Assembly: GCA_963726065.1 (NCBI GenBank)
Contig: CAVSAU010000013.1
Coordinates: forward strand, 472,826 to 536,825
DNA from: Neomesorhizobium sp963726065
GTDB taxonomy: Bacteria; Pseudomonadota; Alphaproteobacteria; Rhizobiales; Rhizobiaceae
Direction of reading: 5' to 3'
Length of the DNA: 64,000 bases
Part shown: piece after piece, positions 36,607 through 44,247 of the stretch
How the letters are laid out: the number at the start of each line of letters is the position of its first letter
Numbering within the stretch: position 1 is the stretch's first letter
Translations under genes and position numbers: made by a program
Notes under the pieces: model-generated
The model's database searches: none
Told to the model about the DNA's origin: nothing
Seen by the model: the letters and a program-made list of their open reading frames with translations, nothing else

Positions 36607-37416
36607 TCAATTCCCCTCGAATACAGGCTTCTTTTTCTCGACAAAGGCGCGGTAGGCGCGCTCGAAATCCTTTGTCTGCATGCAGATCGCCTGTGCCTGG
36701 GCTTCCGCCTCGATCGCCTGGTCGAGGCCCATCGACCATTCCTGATTAAGCTGCGTCTTGGTGATGCCATGAGCAAAAGTCGGACCCGAGACGATGCGCG
36801 TGGCGAGGTCCATCGCTTCGGCTTCCAGGTGTTCCGCCGAAGCCAGCCTGTTGTAGAAGCCCCAGCGGTCGCCTTCCTCGGCGCTCATGGTGCGGCCAGT
36901 GTAAAGCAGTTCGGCGGCGCGGCCCTGGCCGATGATGCGGGGCAATATCGCGCAGGCGCCCATGTCGCAGCCGGCAAGCCCGACGCGGGTGAACAGGAAC
37001 GCGGTCTTTGCCTCCGGTGTCGCCAGCCTTATGTCCGAGGCCATGGTGACAATGGCGCCGGCGCCGACCGCCACGCCGTCGACCGCGGTGATGATCGGCT
37101 TGCCGCAGTTCAGCATCGCCTTGACCAGATCGCCGGTCATGCGGGTGAAGGCGAGCAGGCCCTTCATGTCCATGTCGACAAGCGGCCCGATGATGTCGTG
37201 CACATCGCCGCCCGAGCAGAAATTGCCGCCATTAGGCAGGAACACGACGGCGTCGACATCGTCGGCATAGACGAGTTCGCGGAACGTGTCGCGCAGTTCG
37301 GCATAGGAATCGAAGGTGAGCGGGTTCTTGCGCTCCGGACGGTCGAGTTGCACACGCGCGATGCGGCCTTCGACCTTCCAGAGGAAATGTTTCGGCTTGA
37401 GGCCGGCCAATTTCAT
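36607..37416 (-). CDS. Enoyl-CoA hydratase/isomerase family protein
   Basis: Crotonase-fold enzyme, 269 residues. The oxyanion-hole segments are FCSGGDVHDIIG and AVGAGAIVTMASDIRLAT. RVGLAGCDMGACAILPRIIGQGRAAELLYTG carries the position of the catalytic acid; here GCDMG replaces the common PEAG/PD-G pattern, so the reaction may be ring hydrolysis or hydration of an unusual substrate. The ATG at 37414-37416 was chosen; an in-frame GTG at 37425 overlaps the MarR stop. Member of the anthraniloyl-CoA gene run. Confidence 0.9.
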   Translation of the reverse strand: MKLAGLKPKHFLWKVEGRIARVQLDRPERKNPLTFDSYAELRDTFRELVYADDVDAVVFLPNGGNFCSGGDVHDIIGPLVDMDMKGLLAFTRMTGDLVKAMLNCGKPIITAVDGVAVGAGAIVTMASDIRLATPEAKTAFLFTRVGLAGCDMGACAILPRIIGQGRAAELLYTGRTMSAEEGDRWGFYNRLASAEHLEAEAMDLATRIVSGPTFAHGITKTQLNQEWSMGLDQAIEAEAQAQAICMQTKDFERAYRAFVEKKKPVFEGN

Positions 37417-37421
37417 GCCCT

Positions 37422-37898
37422 TCACGCCTCGCCCTCCCAATTGCTGCGGAACGATTTCAACATGGCCGAAAGCCGTCGCGCATCGTCCTCGCCGACGTCG
37501 CCCAGCAATTCGCCGATCCAGCCTTCATGAATGGCCGCCATCGAGCGGAATTCCTCTTCGCCCCGCGCGGTGAGCCGCACTATCGAGGTGCGGCGATCGC
37601 CTTCGCGCTGGGCGCGGACGACGAAGCCGTCGGAGACAAGTCGGTCGACGATGCCGGTGACGTTGCCGTTTGAGACGAGCAGGAAGCGGGAGAGGTCGCT
37701 CATCAGCATGCCGTCGGGCGCGCGGTAGAGCGCGGCCATCACATCGAAGCGCGGCAGGGTCGAATTGAACTCGCGCTTCAGCCGTTCGCGCAGTTCGTTC
37801 TCGACAATGCGCGATGCCCGCAACAGTCGTATCCACAGGCGCAGCCGCTCCTTGGCGCCGTTGCCGACCGAGACCGAAGAAAGCGGCGCACTTACCAT
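37422..37898 (-). CDS. MarR-family transcriptional regulator
   Basis: 158 residues. Winged helix: LPRFDVMAALYRAPDGMLMSDLSRFLLVSNGNVTGIVDRLVSDGFVVRAQREGDRRTSIVRLT, the DxRxxxxxLT wing being clear. It is encoded inside the catabolic operon and overlaps the SDR stop by 7 bp. Regulators of aromatic-CoA pathways of this type commonly respond to the aryl-CoA. A pair of ATTTCA/TGAAAT palindromes between the monooxygenase and formamidase genes is the best operator candidate. Confidence 0.92.
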   Translation of the reverse strand: MVSAPLSSVSVGNGAKERLRLWIRLLRASRIVENELRERLKREFNSTLPRFDVMAALYRAPDGMLMSDLSRFLLVSNGNVTGIVDRLVSDGFVVRAQREGDRRTSIVRLTARGEEEFRSMAAIHEGWIGELLGDVGEDDARRLSAMLKSFRSNWEGEA

Positions 37899-38656
37899 GT
37901 TTCGCCTCCCGAGACCGAGATCGACTGGCCGGTGATCGAAGCCGCTGCCGCGCTGCACAGGAACAAAACGCTGGCGGCGATTTCTTCCGGCTGTACGAAC
38001 CGGCCTTGCGGGTTTGAAGCCATCAGGCTTGCGCGGGCCTCTGCTTCGCTGCGGCCGGTTTTTCCAACGATGCGGCTGATCAATTCTTCCAGCATGTCGG
38101 TCTCGACGAAGCTCGGGCAGATGGCGTTGACGGTGACGCCGGATTTCGCGGTCTCGGCCGCCAGCGCCCGCATCAGGCCGACGACGCCATGCTTTGCGGC
38201 AACGTAGGGGGCGACGTAGGCATAACCCTTGAGGCCAGCGGTGGAGGCTATGAAGATGATGCGGCCACCTTTGCGCGCCGTTGTGCCGGCAAGCGCCGGC
38301 TTCACGGTCAGAAAGGCGCCGGTGAGATTGACGTCGATGGTCTTTTGCCAATCCGCCAGAGCGGTCTTCGAGGCTGGCGCGCTGCCGGCCATGCCGGCAT
38401 TGGCGACAACGATATCCAGCGGCCCACGCGCCGCCTCGGCGGTTTCGTACAGCCTTGTCATCGAGACTTCGTCGGTCACGTCGGCTACGACGGCATGAAT
38501 GCGGTCGTGAAGCGACGCAACGGCCTCAAGCGCCGTCAGCCGCCGACCACAAATGGTGACGTCGATGCCGGCCTCGGCCAACGCCAGCGCGATCGCCTTG
38601 CCGACGCCGCTGCCTCCACCCGTCACCAGAGCATGCCTGCCGACGATCATGCTCAC
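37892..38656 (-). CDS. SDR, probable 3-hydroxyacyl-CoA-type dehydrogenase of the pathway
   Basis: 254 residues, classical SDR. TGGGSGVGKAIALALAEAG is the cofactor site, followed by DVTD, VANAGMAG, FIASTAGLKG (catalytic Ser) and Y-x3-K in YVAAKHGVVG. The tail is ASITGQSISVSGGETW, the usual SDR ending. GTG start overlapping the monooxygenase stop (GTGA); an internal ATG is 6 bp further. By position it likely oxidises a hydroxy intermediate of the reduced ring or of beta-oxidation. Specific substrate not known. Confidence 0.9.
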   Translation of the reverse strand: MSMIVGRHALVTGGGSGVGKAIALALAEAGIDVTICGRRLTALEAVASLHDRIHAVVADVTDEVSMTRLYETAEAARGPLDIVVANAGMAGSAPASKTALADWQKTIDVNLTGAFLTVKPALAGTTARKGGRIIFIASTAGLKGYAYVAPYVAAKHGVVGLMRALAAETAKSGVTVNAICPSFVETDMLEELISRIVGKTGRSEAEARASLMASNPQGRFVQPEEIAASVLFLCSAAAASITGQSISVSGGETW

Positions 38657-40944
38657 ACCTTGCCCGTCATGACGTCCTGCCGCTCGGCCAGGCGGTAAAG
38701 CTGGTCACGGCCGGGAAGATAGGGATCGGGCCATTTCACATGGCGATCGCCGAGCTTTGCCGCCGCATGCAGTGTCCAGTATGGGTCGGCAAGATGCGGC
38801 CGTGCAAGGCAGACCAGGTCGGCGCGGCCTGCCATCAGGATCGAATTGACGTGGTCCGGTTCGTAAATATTACCGACCGCCATCGTTGCCATGCCGGTCT
38901 CGTTTCGGATGCGGTCCGAAAACGGCGTCTGGAACATTCGGCCGTAAACCGGTCTGGCGCGCTGCGACGTCTGGCCGGCGGAGACATCGCAGATGTCGAC
39001 GCCAGCCGCCTGCAGCATGCGCGCGATCTCGACAGCGTCGCTGGGATGGATGCCGTCCTCGCCGACCCAATCATGTGCCGAAATGCGCACCGAGATCGGC
39101 TTCTCCTTGGGCCATGTCGCGCGGACCGCATGGAAAACCTCGAGGGGATAACGCATGCGGTTTTCCAGCGAACCGCCATATTCGTCGGTGCGCAGATTGG
39201 TCAGCGGCGTGATGAAGGACGACAGGAGATAACCATGCGCGGCGTGGATCTCCAGCATGTCGAAGCCGCATCGTCTCGCCATCTCGGCCGCCGCGACAAA
39301 TTCATTCCGCACCCGGTCCATATCCGAGCGATCCATGGGTTTAGGCGTCTGGTTGCGCGGCGACCAGGCCACGTCAGACGCCGCCACGACCGGCCAGTTG
39401 CCCTCGGCAAGCGGTGCGTCGCTGTCTTCCCAGCCGACCTGCGTCGACCCTTTTGGACCGGAATGGCCGATCTGCGCGCAGATCTTCGCGTCGGTTTCGG
39501 CATGCACGAAATCGACCAGCCGCTTCCACGCGGCCTCGTGTTCGGGTCGATAAAAACCGGGGCAGCCGGGCGTGATGCGGCCTTCCGGACTGACACAGGT
39601 CATCTCGATATAGATGAGACCGGCGCCGCCTTTTGCCCGCTCGGCATAGTGAGCGAAATGCCAGTCCGTCGGGCAACCGTCGACCGCCTTGTATTGCGCC
39701 ATCGGCGACACGACCACGCGGTTCTTCAGATGCATGTCGCGCAGCCGGAACGGCGCGAACATCGGCGCGCGCGAGCCGTTGACGTTGCTGCCGGCCTGCC
39801 GCTGGAACCATGCCTCGGCGCCGTCCAGCCAGGCCTTGTCGCGCAAACGCAAATTCTCGTGGCTGATGCGCTGCGAGCGGGTGAGCAGCGAATAGTTGAA
39901 CTGGACAGGGTCGAGGTTGAAATAACGCTCGACATCCTCGAACCATTCGAGCGAATTGCGGGCCGCCGACTGCAGGCGCAACACCTCGGTGCGCCGCGCT
40001 TGCTCGTATTTCTCGAAAGCCGCATCGAGGCTCGGCTCGGAATGCACATAGTCGGCCAGCGCGACCGCACTTTCGAGCGCCAGCTTGGTGCCCGAGCCGA
40101 TCGAGAAATGCGCTGATGCCGCCGCGTCGCCCATCAGTGCGAGATTTTTATAAGACCAGCGTTCGCACAGAACCCGCGGGAAGCTGATCCAGGCGGAGCC
40201 GCGGACATGGGCGGCGTTGGACATCAGCGCATGGCCGCCGAGGTGTCTTGCAAAGATGCGCTCGCAGGTGGTGATCGACTCTTCCTTTGACATCGAGCCG
40301 AAGCCGAACTTTTCCCATGTCGCTTCCGAACATTCGACGATGAAGGTCGCGGTGTCAGGATCGAACTGGTAGGCATGCGCCCAAACCCAGCCGTGCTCGG
40401 TTTCCTCGAAGATGAAGGTGAACGCATCGTCGAATTTCTGGTGGGTGCCGAGCCAGACGAATTTGCATTTGCGGACGTCGATGTCGGGCTTGAACACATC
40501 GGCAAGCGCGGTGCGCGTGCGCGAATTGACGCCGTCGGACGCAACGACGAGGTCGTAGGCGTCCATGTAGAATTGCGGCTCGCGCGCCTCCGTCTCGAAA
40601 ACAAGATCGACGCCAAGCTCGCGCGCACGCTTCTGAAGCAGGATCAGTATCTGCTTGCGGCCGATGCCGCAGAAGCCATGGCCGGTGGAGACGGTGCGCA
40701 CCCCCTTGTGGACGACGGCGATGTCGTCCCAGTAAGCGAAGTGCTCGCGGATCCAGGCCGCACTGACCGGGTCGTTGGCCGCAAGATTGTCGAGCGTTTC
40801 GTCGGACAGCACCACGCCCCAGCCGAACGTGTCGTCGGGTTTGTTGCGTTCGATCACGGTAACCTGATGCGCTGGATCGCGCAGTTTCATCGAGATGGCG
40901 AAATAGAGCCCGGCGGGTCCGGCCCCGAGAACCGCGACTTTCAT
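38653..40944 (-). CDS. Anthraniloyl-CoA monooxygenase/reductase, two-domain fusion
   Basis: 763 residues, intact. The N-terminal half (about 1-385) is a class A flavin monooxygenase: VAVLGAGPAGLYFAISM (FAD), VVASDGVNSRTR, ALMGDAAASAHFSIGSGTKLALESA. The C-terminal half (about 393-763) is an old-yellow-enzyme reductase: APFRLRDMHLKNRVVVSPMAQY, EIHAAHGYLLSSFITPLTN, RTDEYGGSLENRMRYPLEV, and LVCLARPHLADPYW. This is the layout of 2-aminobenzoyl-CoA monooxygenase/reductase first described in Azoarcus evansii, which hydroxylates and then reduces anthraniloyl-CoA to a non-aromatic enamine. GGAGGAG precedes the ATG. First gene of the minus-strand run. Confidence 0.93.
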   Translation of the reverse strand: MKVAVLGAGPAGLYFAISMKLRDPAHQVTVIERNKPDDTFGWGVVLSDETLDNLAANDPVSAAWIREHFAYWDDIAVVHKGVRTVSTGHGFCGIGRKQILILLQKRARELGVDLVFETEAREPQFYMDAYDLVVASDGVNSRTRTALADVFKPDIDVRKCKFVWLGTHQKFDDAFTFIFEETEHGWVWAHAYQFDPDTATFIVECSEATWEKFGFGSMSKEESITTCERIFARHLGGHALMSNAAHVRGSAWISFPRVLCERWSYKNLALMGDAAASAHFSIGSGTKLALESAVALADYVHSEPSLDAAFEKYEQARRTEVLRLQSAARNSLEWFEDVERYFNLDPVQFNYSLLTRSQRISHENLRLRDKAWLDGAEAWFQRQAGSNVNGSRAPMFAPFRLRDMHLKNRVVVSPMAQYKAVDGCPTDWHFAHYAERAKGGAGLIYIEMTCVSPEGRITPGCPGFYRPEHEAAWKRLVDFVHAETDAKICAQIGHSGPKGSTQVGWEDSDAPLAEGNWPVVAASDVAWSPRNQTPKPMDRSDMDRVRNEFVAAAEMARRCGFDMLEIHAAHGYLLSSFITPLTNLRTDEYGGSLENRMRYPLEVFHAVRATWPKEKPISVRISAHDWVGEDGIHPSDAVEIARMLQAAGVDICDVSAGQTSQRARPVYGRMFQTPFSDRIRNETGMATMAVGNIYEPDHVNSILMAGRADLVCLARPHLADPYWTLHAAAKLGDRHVKWPDPYLPGRDQLYRLAERQDVMTGKV

Positions 40945-40998
40945 CGTGCGATCTCCTCCCATGTCTCGACGAACCAACCATCGCACTCGCAATGAGAT

Positions 40999-41028
40999 AT
41001 TTCAAGTATGAAATTTCAAGATTGAAAT
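40999..41028. promoter_or_regulatory. Overlapping palindromes, candidate MarR operator
   Basis: Two abutting palindromes: ATTTCA-AGTA-TGAAAT (40999-41014) and ATTTCAA-GA-TTGAAAT (41013-41028). They lie 55 bp upstream of the monooxygenase start in an AT-rich patch unlike the surrounding GC-rich sequence, between the divergent catabolic genes. Binding by the operon's MarR protein is inferred. Confidence 0.65.
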
Positions 41029-41088
41029 ATTTTTGGGCAAACGCCGCGCGGCGATTGACAGGATGACGGATTTCGGATGGCTTTGCCC

Positions 41089-41195
41089 GCGCTACAGCGC
41101 GTCGCGCCGAATGGGATTGGGCGGCCACGCTGTAGCGTGCTGTTTGTGCATTCGTTTCTCCCGAAACCGAGGACACTTTCGGGCGAGATGCATTA
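41089..41195. repeat. Interspersed repeat family C, copy 1
   Basis: Contains CGCTACAGCG / CGCTGTAGCG arms around GCGCCGAATGGGATTGGGCGGCC, then GTGCATTCGTTTCTCCCGAAACCGAGGACACTTTCGGGCGA. An inverted copy lies at 60746-60846. It sits between the operator and kynB. Confidence 0.7.
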
Positions 41196-41210
41196 GCTCT
41201 GGAGGGGTTG

Positions 41211-42041
41211 ATGATCCATCGCCGCATTTCGAACTGGGACGACGCCTATTCCAATGCCATCAACATTCCAGGCGGCGACCGCTGGCCCGCGGCCTGGATC
41301 GGTCCGGCCCGGGCATATCGGGATACAATGAGCGCCAAGGGCAAGGTCAAGCTCGACATTGCCTATGGCGAGCGCGAGCGTAACCGCTTCGACCTGTTCC
41401 TGCCGCAAGGCATGCCGAAGGGGCTGGTGGTTTATATCCACGGCGGCTGGTGGAAAGCATTCGACAAAAGCGTGTGGTCGCATCTGGCAGCCGGTTCGGT
41501 GGACAGCGGTTACGCGGTAGCAATGCCTTCCTACACGCTCTGTCCCGAAGCGCGCATCCTCGACATCACGCGCGAAATCGCCAAGGCGGTCGAAACGGCC
41601 GCGGAAATGATCGATGGGCCGATCATGCTGACCGGACACTCCGCCGGCGGCCACCTGGCCACGCGCATGGTGACGACGACCGCGCCTTTGTCGGGTGCGG
41701 TGGCGGGCCGTGTACGTCACGTCCTTTCAATCGCCGGCCTGCACGATCTGAGGACTGTGATGCGCATTCCCATGTACCGCGAACTGAATGTCGACGAAGC
41801 CGAGGCGCTGGCCGAAAGCCCGGCACTTTTGTCGCCGATCGAGAACACGAGGCTGACTTGCTGGGTGGGCGCCGCCGAGCGCGCCGAGTTCATTCGCCAG
41901 AATGCGCTTCTCGCCAACATCTGGACCGGGCTGGGCGCCGAGACCGCGACGGTGGAAGAACCCGACCGGCACCATTTCACCATCGTCGACGGGCTCGCCG
42001 ATGCCGCCCATCCGCTGACCAAAACCTTGTTGACAGGCTGA
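41211..42041 (+). CDS. kynB: Kynurenine formamidase, alpha/beta-hydrolase type
   Basis: 276 residues. Alpha/beta hydrolase with the HGGWW motif (VVYIHGGWWKAF) that marks the AFMID/BNA7 group of arylformamidases, nucleophile in MLTGHSAGGHLA, and the C-terminal histidine in PDRHHFTIVDGL. It would hydrolyse N-formylkynurenine to kynurenine plus formate, the only step between KynA and KynU. It is not the metal-dependent KynB family; the symbol is used for function. ATG with GGAGGGG 5 bp upstream. Divergent from the monooxygenase run. Confidence 0.8.
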   Translation: MIHRRISNWDDAYSNAINIPGGDRWPAAWIGPARAYRDTMSAKGKVKLDIAYGERERNRFDLFLPQGMPKGLVVYIHGGWWKAFDKSVWSHLAAGSVDSGYAVAMPSYTLCPEARILDITREIAKAVETAAEMIDGPIMLTGHSAGGHLATRMVTTTAPLSGAVAGRVRHVLSIAGLHDLRTVMRIPMYRELNVDEAEALAESPALLSPIENTRLTCWVGAAERAEFIRQNALLANIWTGLGAETATVEEPDRHHFTIVDGLADAAHPLTKTLLTG

Positions 42042-42120
42042 GACGATGCGCCGAAAGCTTTCGACAACCCGCCCGGGCGGCGCCACCCGCGGCGACGATG
42101 GAATCCGATAGGAATATTTG

Positions 42121-42357
42121 ATGAGAGCCGTTTTTGTCCAGCTGCAATGCCAGCCCGGATCGACCTACCAGGTCGCCGACGAACTGTTCGAGCGCGAGGT
42201 TGCCTCGGAACTCTATTCGACCAGCGGCGAGTACGACCTGCTGATGAAGATCTATATCGAGCCCGACGTCGACATCGGCAAGTTCATCAACGAGAACGTC
42301 GCCAATGTGCCGGGTATCGTGCGCTCGCTGACGACCCTGACCTTCAAGGCGTTCTAG
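42121..42357 (+). CDS. Stand-alone Lrp/AsnC ligand-binding (RAM) domain protein
   Basis: 78 residues. VFVQLQCQPGSTYQVADELFEREVASELYSTSGEYDLLMKIYIEPDVDIGKFI is a complete RAM beta-alpha-beta-beta-alpha-beta fold with no HTH. Single-domain proteins like this bind amino acids and may modulate full Lrp proteins or act as sensors. It is 79 bp after the formamidase gene on the same strand, so an effector role with tryptophan or kynurenine is conceivable but unproven. Confidence 0.85.
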   Translation: MRAVFVQLQCQPGSTYQVADELFEREVASELYSTSGEYDLLMKIYIEPDVDIGKFINENVANVPGIVRSLTTLTFKAF

Positions 42358-42463
42358 ACTTCCGGTAGCGGCAAAATATTCGCCTCATTTTCTGCAGACC
42401 TGCTGCACCGGCAGAGCCCCCCGCCCGGCCGGTGCCGCAGGCCTTCCGCCTCTCCGGGAGGCG

Positions 42464-42679
42464 TTACAGAAAGTAGCTGATCGGACCCGCCGCCCGGAAG
42501 CCTCCATGTTCCCTGAGGCGAATGCCATCATGCGCCGCGCGGGCGCGAATGCCGATCCGCGTGCGCCCCAGTTTGCGGGCAATCGAGCCGATGCGCTCGT
42601 TGTGGGCGGCAAGCAATCTCAGTTTTGCAAGTTCTTCATCAGTCCAGGGCACAAGGTATTTTGCCAACGGATCATCCAT
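42464..42679 (-). CDS. Mini GcrA/Myb-like helix-turn-helix protein (paralogue)
   Basis: 71 residues: MDDPLAKYLVPWTDEELAKLRLLAAHN followed by IARKLGRTRIGIRARAAHDGIRL. Same W-T-x2-E opening and I-A-x-x-L-G-R helix as the protein at 17435-17701, with low identity elsewhere. GAGGGAG lies just upstream of the ATG. Probably a DNA-binding protein; no partner is suggested by neighbours. Confidence 0.6.
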   Translation of the reverse strand: MDDPLAKYLVPWTDEELAKLRLLAAHNERIGSIARKLGRTRIGIRARAAHDGIRLREHGGFRAAGPISYFL

Positions 42680-42788
42680 GGCCGCTCCCTCTCAACGTCG
42701 CGCAAGATGACCATGAAGCTCGTGACAGGCGCGTGAATCGATATGAGCGCGCAAGGGCGCACCGGTGGCGAACTGGTGTCGCAGAACC

Positions 42789-43211
42789 CTACTGGCAGAC
42801 GACGCGGACCCGGCCGCCGGCCGAGGTCGCATTGTTGCAGGTAATCGGGTTCTCGGGATTGGATCGGGTGAATGGCGGCCTGACCACCGCTGGTTTCCAG
42901 GCCTGCACCTTGCCAACGGACGCTGACGACGGGCGTCGAGCGGCTGGCCGCGCCGGCGCTTCCATCGCAGGCTCGGCCGCCAGTTCCTGCTGCTGCATGG
43001 CGGGGCTGGCGTAAGATGGAGACGGCGCCGCACCGGGCGTGAACTGTCTTGCCAGCACCACCGAGCCGTCGGATGTGCGCGTGCAGCCGGAAACCAGCGA
43101 CAGTCCGAAAATGGACAGCCCACAGACGGCAATTGCCGCGATGGGAAACCGCGACACGGCGCCAATCCGGCTGTGGCTGCGCGGGCGCGCGCTGTTGCAA
43201 TGCTGTTCCAT
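42789..43211 (-). CDS. Putative lipoprotein, unknown function
   Basis: 140 residues from the ATG at 43209-43211. A long basic N-region (MEQHCNSARPRSHSRIGAVSRF), hydrophobic stretch IAAIAVCGLSIFGLSLVSGC with lipobox V-S-G-C, then a Pro/Ala-rich linker and a short C-terminal module TCNNATSAGGRVRVVC with two cysteines that may pair. No known family is recognised. The frame is open 81 bp further upstream. Confidence 0.55.
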   Translation of the reverse strand: MEQHCNSARPRSHSRIGAVSRFPIAAIAVCGLSIFGLSLVSGCTRTSDGSVVLARQFTPGAAPSPSYASPAMQQQELAAEPAMEAPARPAARRPSSASVGKVQAWKPAVVRPPFTRSNPENPITCNNATSAGGRVRVVCQ

Positions 43212-43292
43212 GAAAAATCGCCTGCACACAAAGCGCGGCAAAAGTTTGTCATGGCTCTCAAACTTCACCGAAAGCTCTCCAACAGGCGGCAA

Positions 43293-43538
43293 TCAGTCTT
43301 CCCCCTCATCGTCGCCCGAGCTCCAGGAGTGCGGTTCGATACGCTTCTCGGTATCGCCGTCGACGAAAGTCCACCACCCGGCATCACTTTCGTCCCAGTC
43401 GCCGCCCGCCACCTTCAGGCGCTCCGGCGAACGGTAACGGGCGATGGATTCATTTTCCTGGCCAATGGCGTCGGTCCAGTAGACCCGGACCTTGCTTCCG
43501 TCCTTCGGAGCGGTCGCTATGGGTTTTTTGCCCGACAT
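43293..43538 (-). CDS. Small hypothetical protein
   Basis: 81 residues from ATG 43536-43538: MSGKKPIATAPKDGSKVRVYWTDAIGQENESIARYRSPERLKV, then SDAGWWTFVDGDTEKRIEPHSW and an acidic end. It resembles short phage-type or rhizobial proteins containing the phrase TAPKDGS...V-W, function unknown. There is an 81-bp gap to the lipoprotein gene downstream. Confidence 0.6.
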   Translation of the reverse strand: MSGKKPIATAPKDGSKVRVYWTDAIGQENESIARYRSPERLKVAGGDWDESDAGWWTFVDGDTEKRIEPHSWSSGDDEGED

Positions 43539-43719
43539 GGAATTACCTCGCCGCATTATACCAACTGCATCGAACAATGCGGCGTCCCGCACCGCTTCGC
43601 AAGCCGTCATGACCGGCAACGAACAGCGGCGTGAGCAGTTCCCGAATGTTAAGCCGCTGGTAATCCTATCGAAATATTATCCGCGTGATTGGTGGGTAGG
43701 GGTTCTGAATGCGCGGAGC

Positions 43720-43887
43720 GTGCCGTTGTTTTTGCACAGGATCGGAATCGTCTGCCTTCTTTCGGCGGCCTTCGCCGGCGCATTCGCAAGCATCGTCCAC
43801 TATTCCAGCGATTCACGCGCAAGGGCGTTCGATTCGGGCTGCCGGGTTTCGACGAATCCGGCCTGCTTCGGACCGAACCTAAGATAG
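43720..43887 (+). CDS. Possible 55-residue single-pass membrane peptide
   Basis: GTG-initiated frame PLFLHRIGIVCLLSAAFAGAFASIV (one hydrophobic helix) with a short polar tail containing two cysteines (GCRVST..PACF). Its TAG directly abuts the ATG of the next gene, suggesting coupled translation. GGAG is only 3 bp from the start. Weakly supported. Confidence 0.35.
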   Translation: MPLFLHRIGIVCLLSAAFAGAFASIVHYSSDSRARAFDSGCRVSTNPACFGPNLR

Positions 43888-44136
43888 ATGGCGACGCGCG
43901 ACACCGAACAGTTGCAGATGGCGGTGCTCGAGATCGCCACATGTATTGCGCAAGCACTTCACGAGACCGATGCAAGCGCCACGCAGCGCATGAACTTCGC
44001 CGCCGGCATGGCCTACAACAGGCTGAAGAGCCGGGGAGACGATGCTGCGGCAGAGATGCTTTATCAGTTCGGCCGGGCACTGTTGAACCATGATCTGTTT
44101 CCAGAGCCGGGCTCAAAACCTGAAGATGAGCAATGA
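43888..44136 (+). CDS. Small hypothetical helical protein
   Basis: 82 residues, mostly helical: MATRDTEQLQMAVLEIATCIAQALHETDASATQRMNFAAGMAYNRLKSRGDDAAAEMLYQFGRALL with an acidic tail. No family is recognised. There is no good ribosome site of its own; the preceding small frame stops immediately before its ATG. Confidence 0.55.
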   Translation: MATRDTEQLQMAVLEIATCIAQALHETDASATQRMNFAAGMAYNRLKSRGDDAAAEMLYQFGRALLNHDLFPEPGSKPEDEQ

Positions 44137-44247
44137 AACCGTCCGCCGAGCAAAGGTTTGCCGTCAAAGCTGTCGATAAGAATTTGAGCCGCCTTGTAAT
44201 CGTTGACTTTCGCGCGATACTTGCATCCGAGGAGAAGGGGAGTCGCT

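Noticed and set aside
38740..40116. 458-residue plus-strand frame
   Set aside because: Entirely antisense to the intact monooxygenase/reductase, which has two complete cofactor-binding domains.
41211..42041. Generic esterase/lipase annotation
   Set aside because: The HGGWW motif, size and position opposite kynA/kynU point to an arylformamidase instead.
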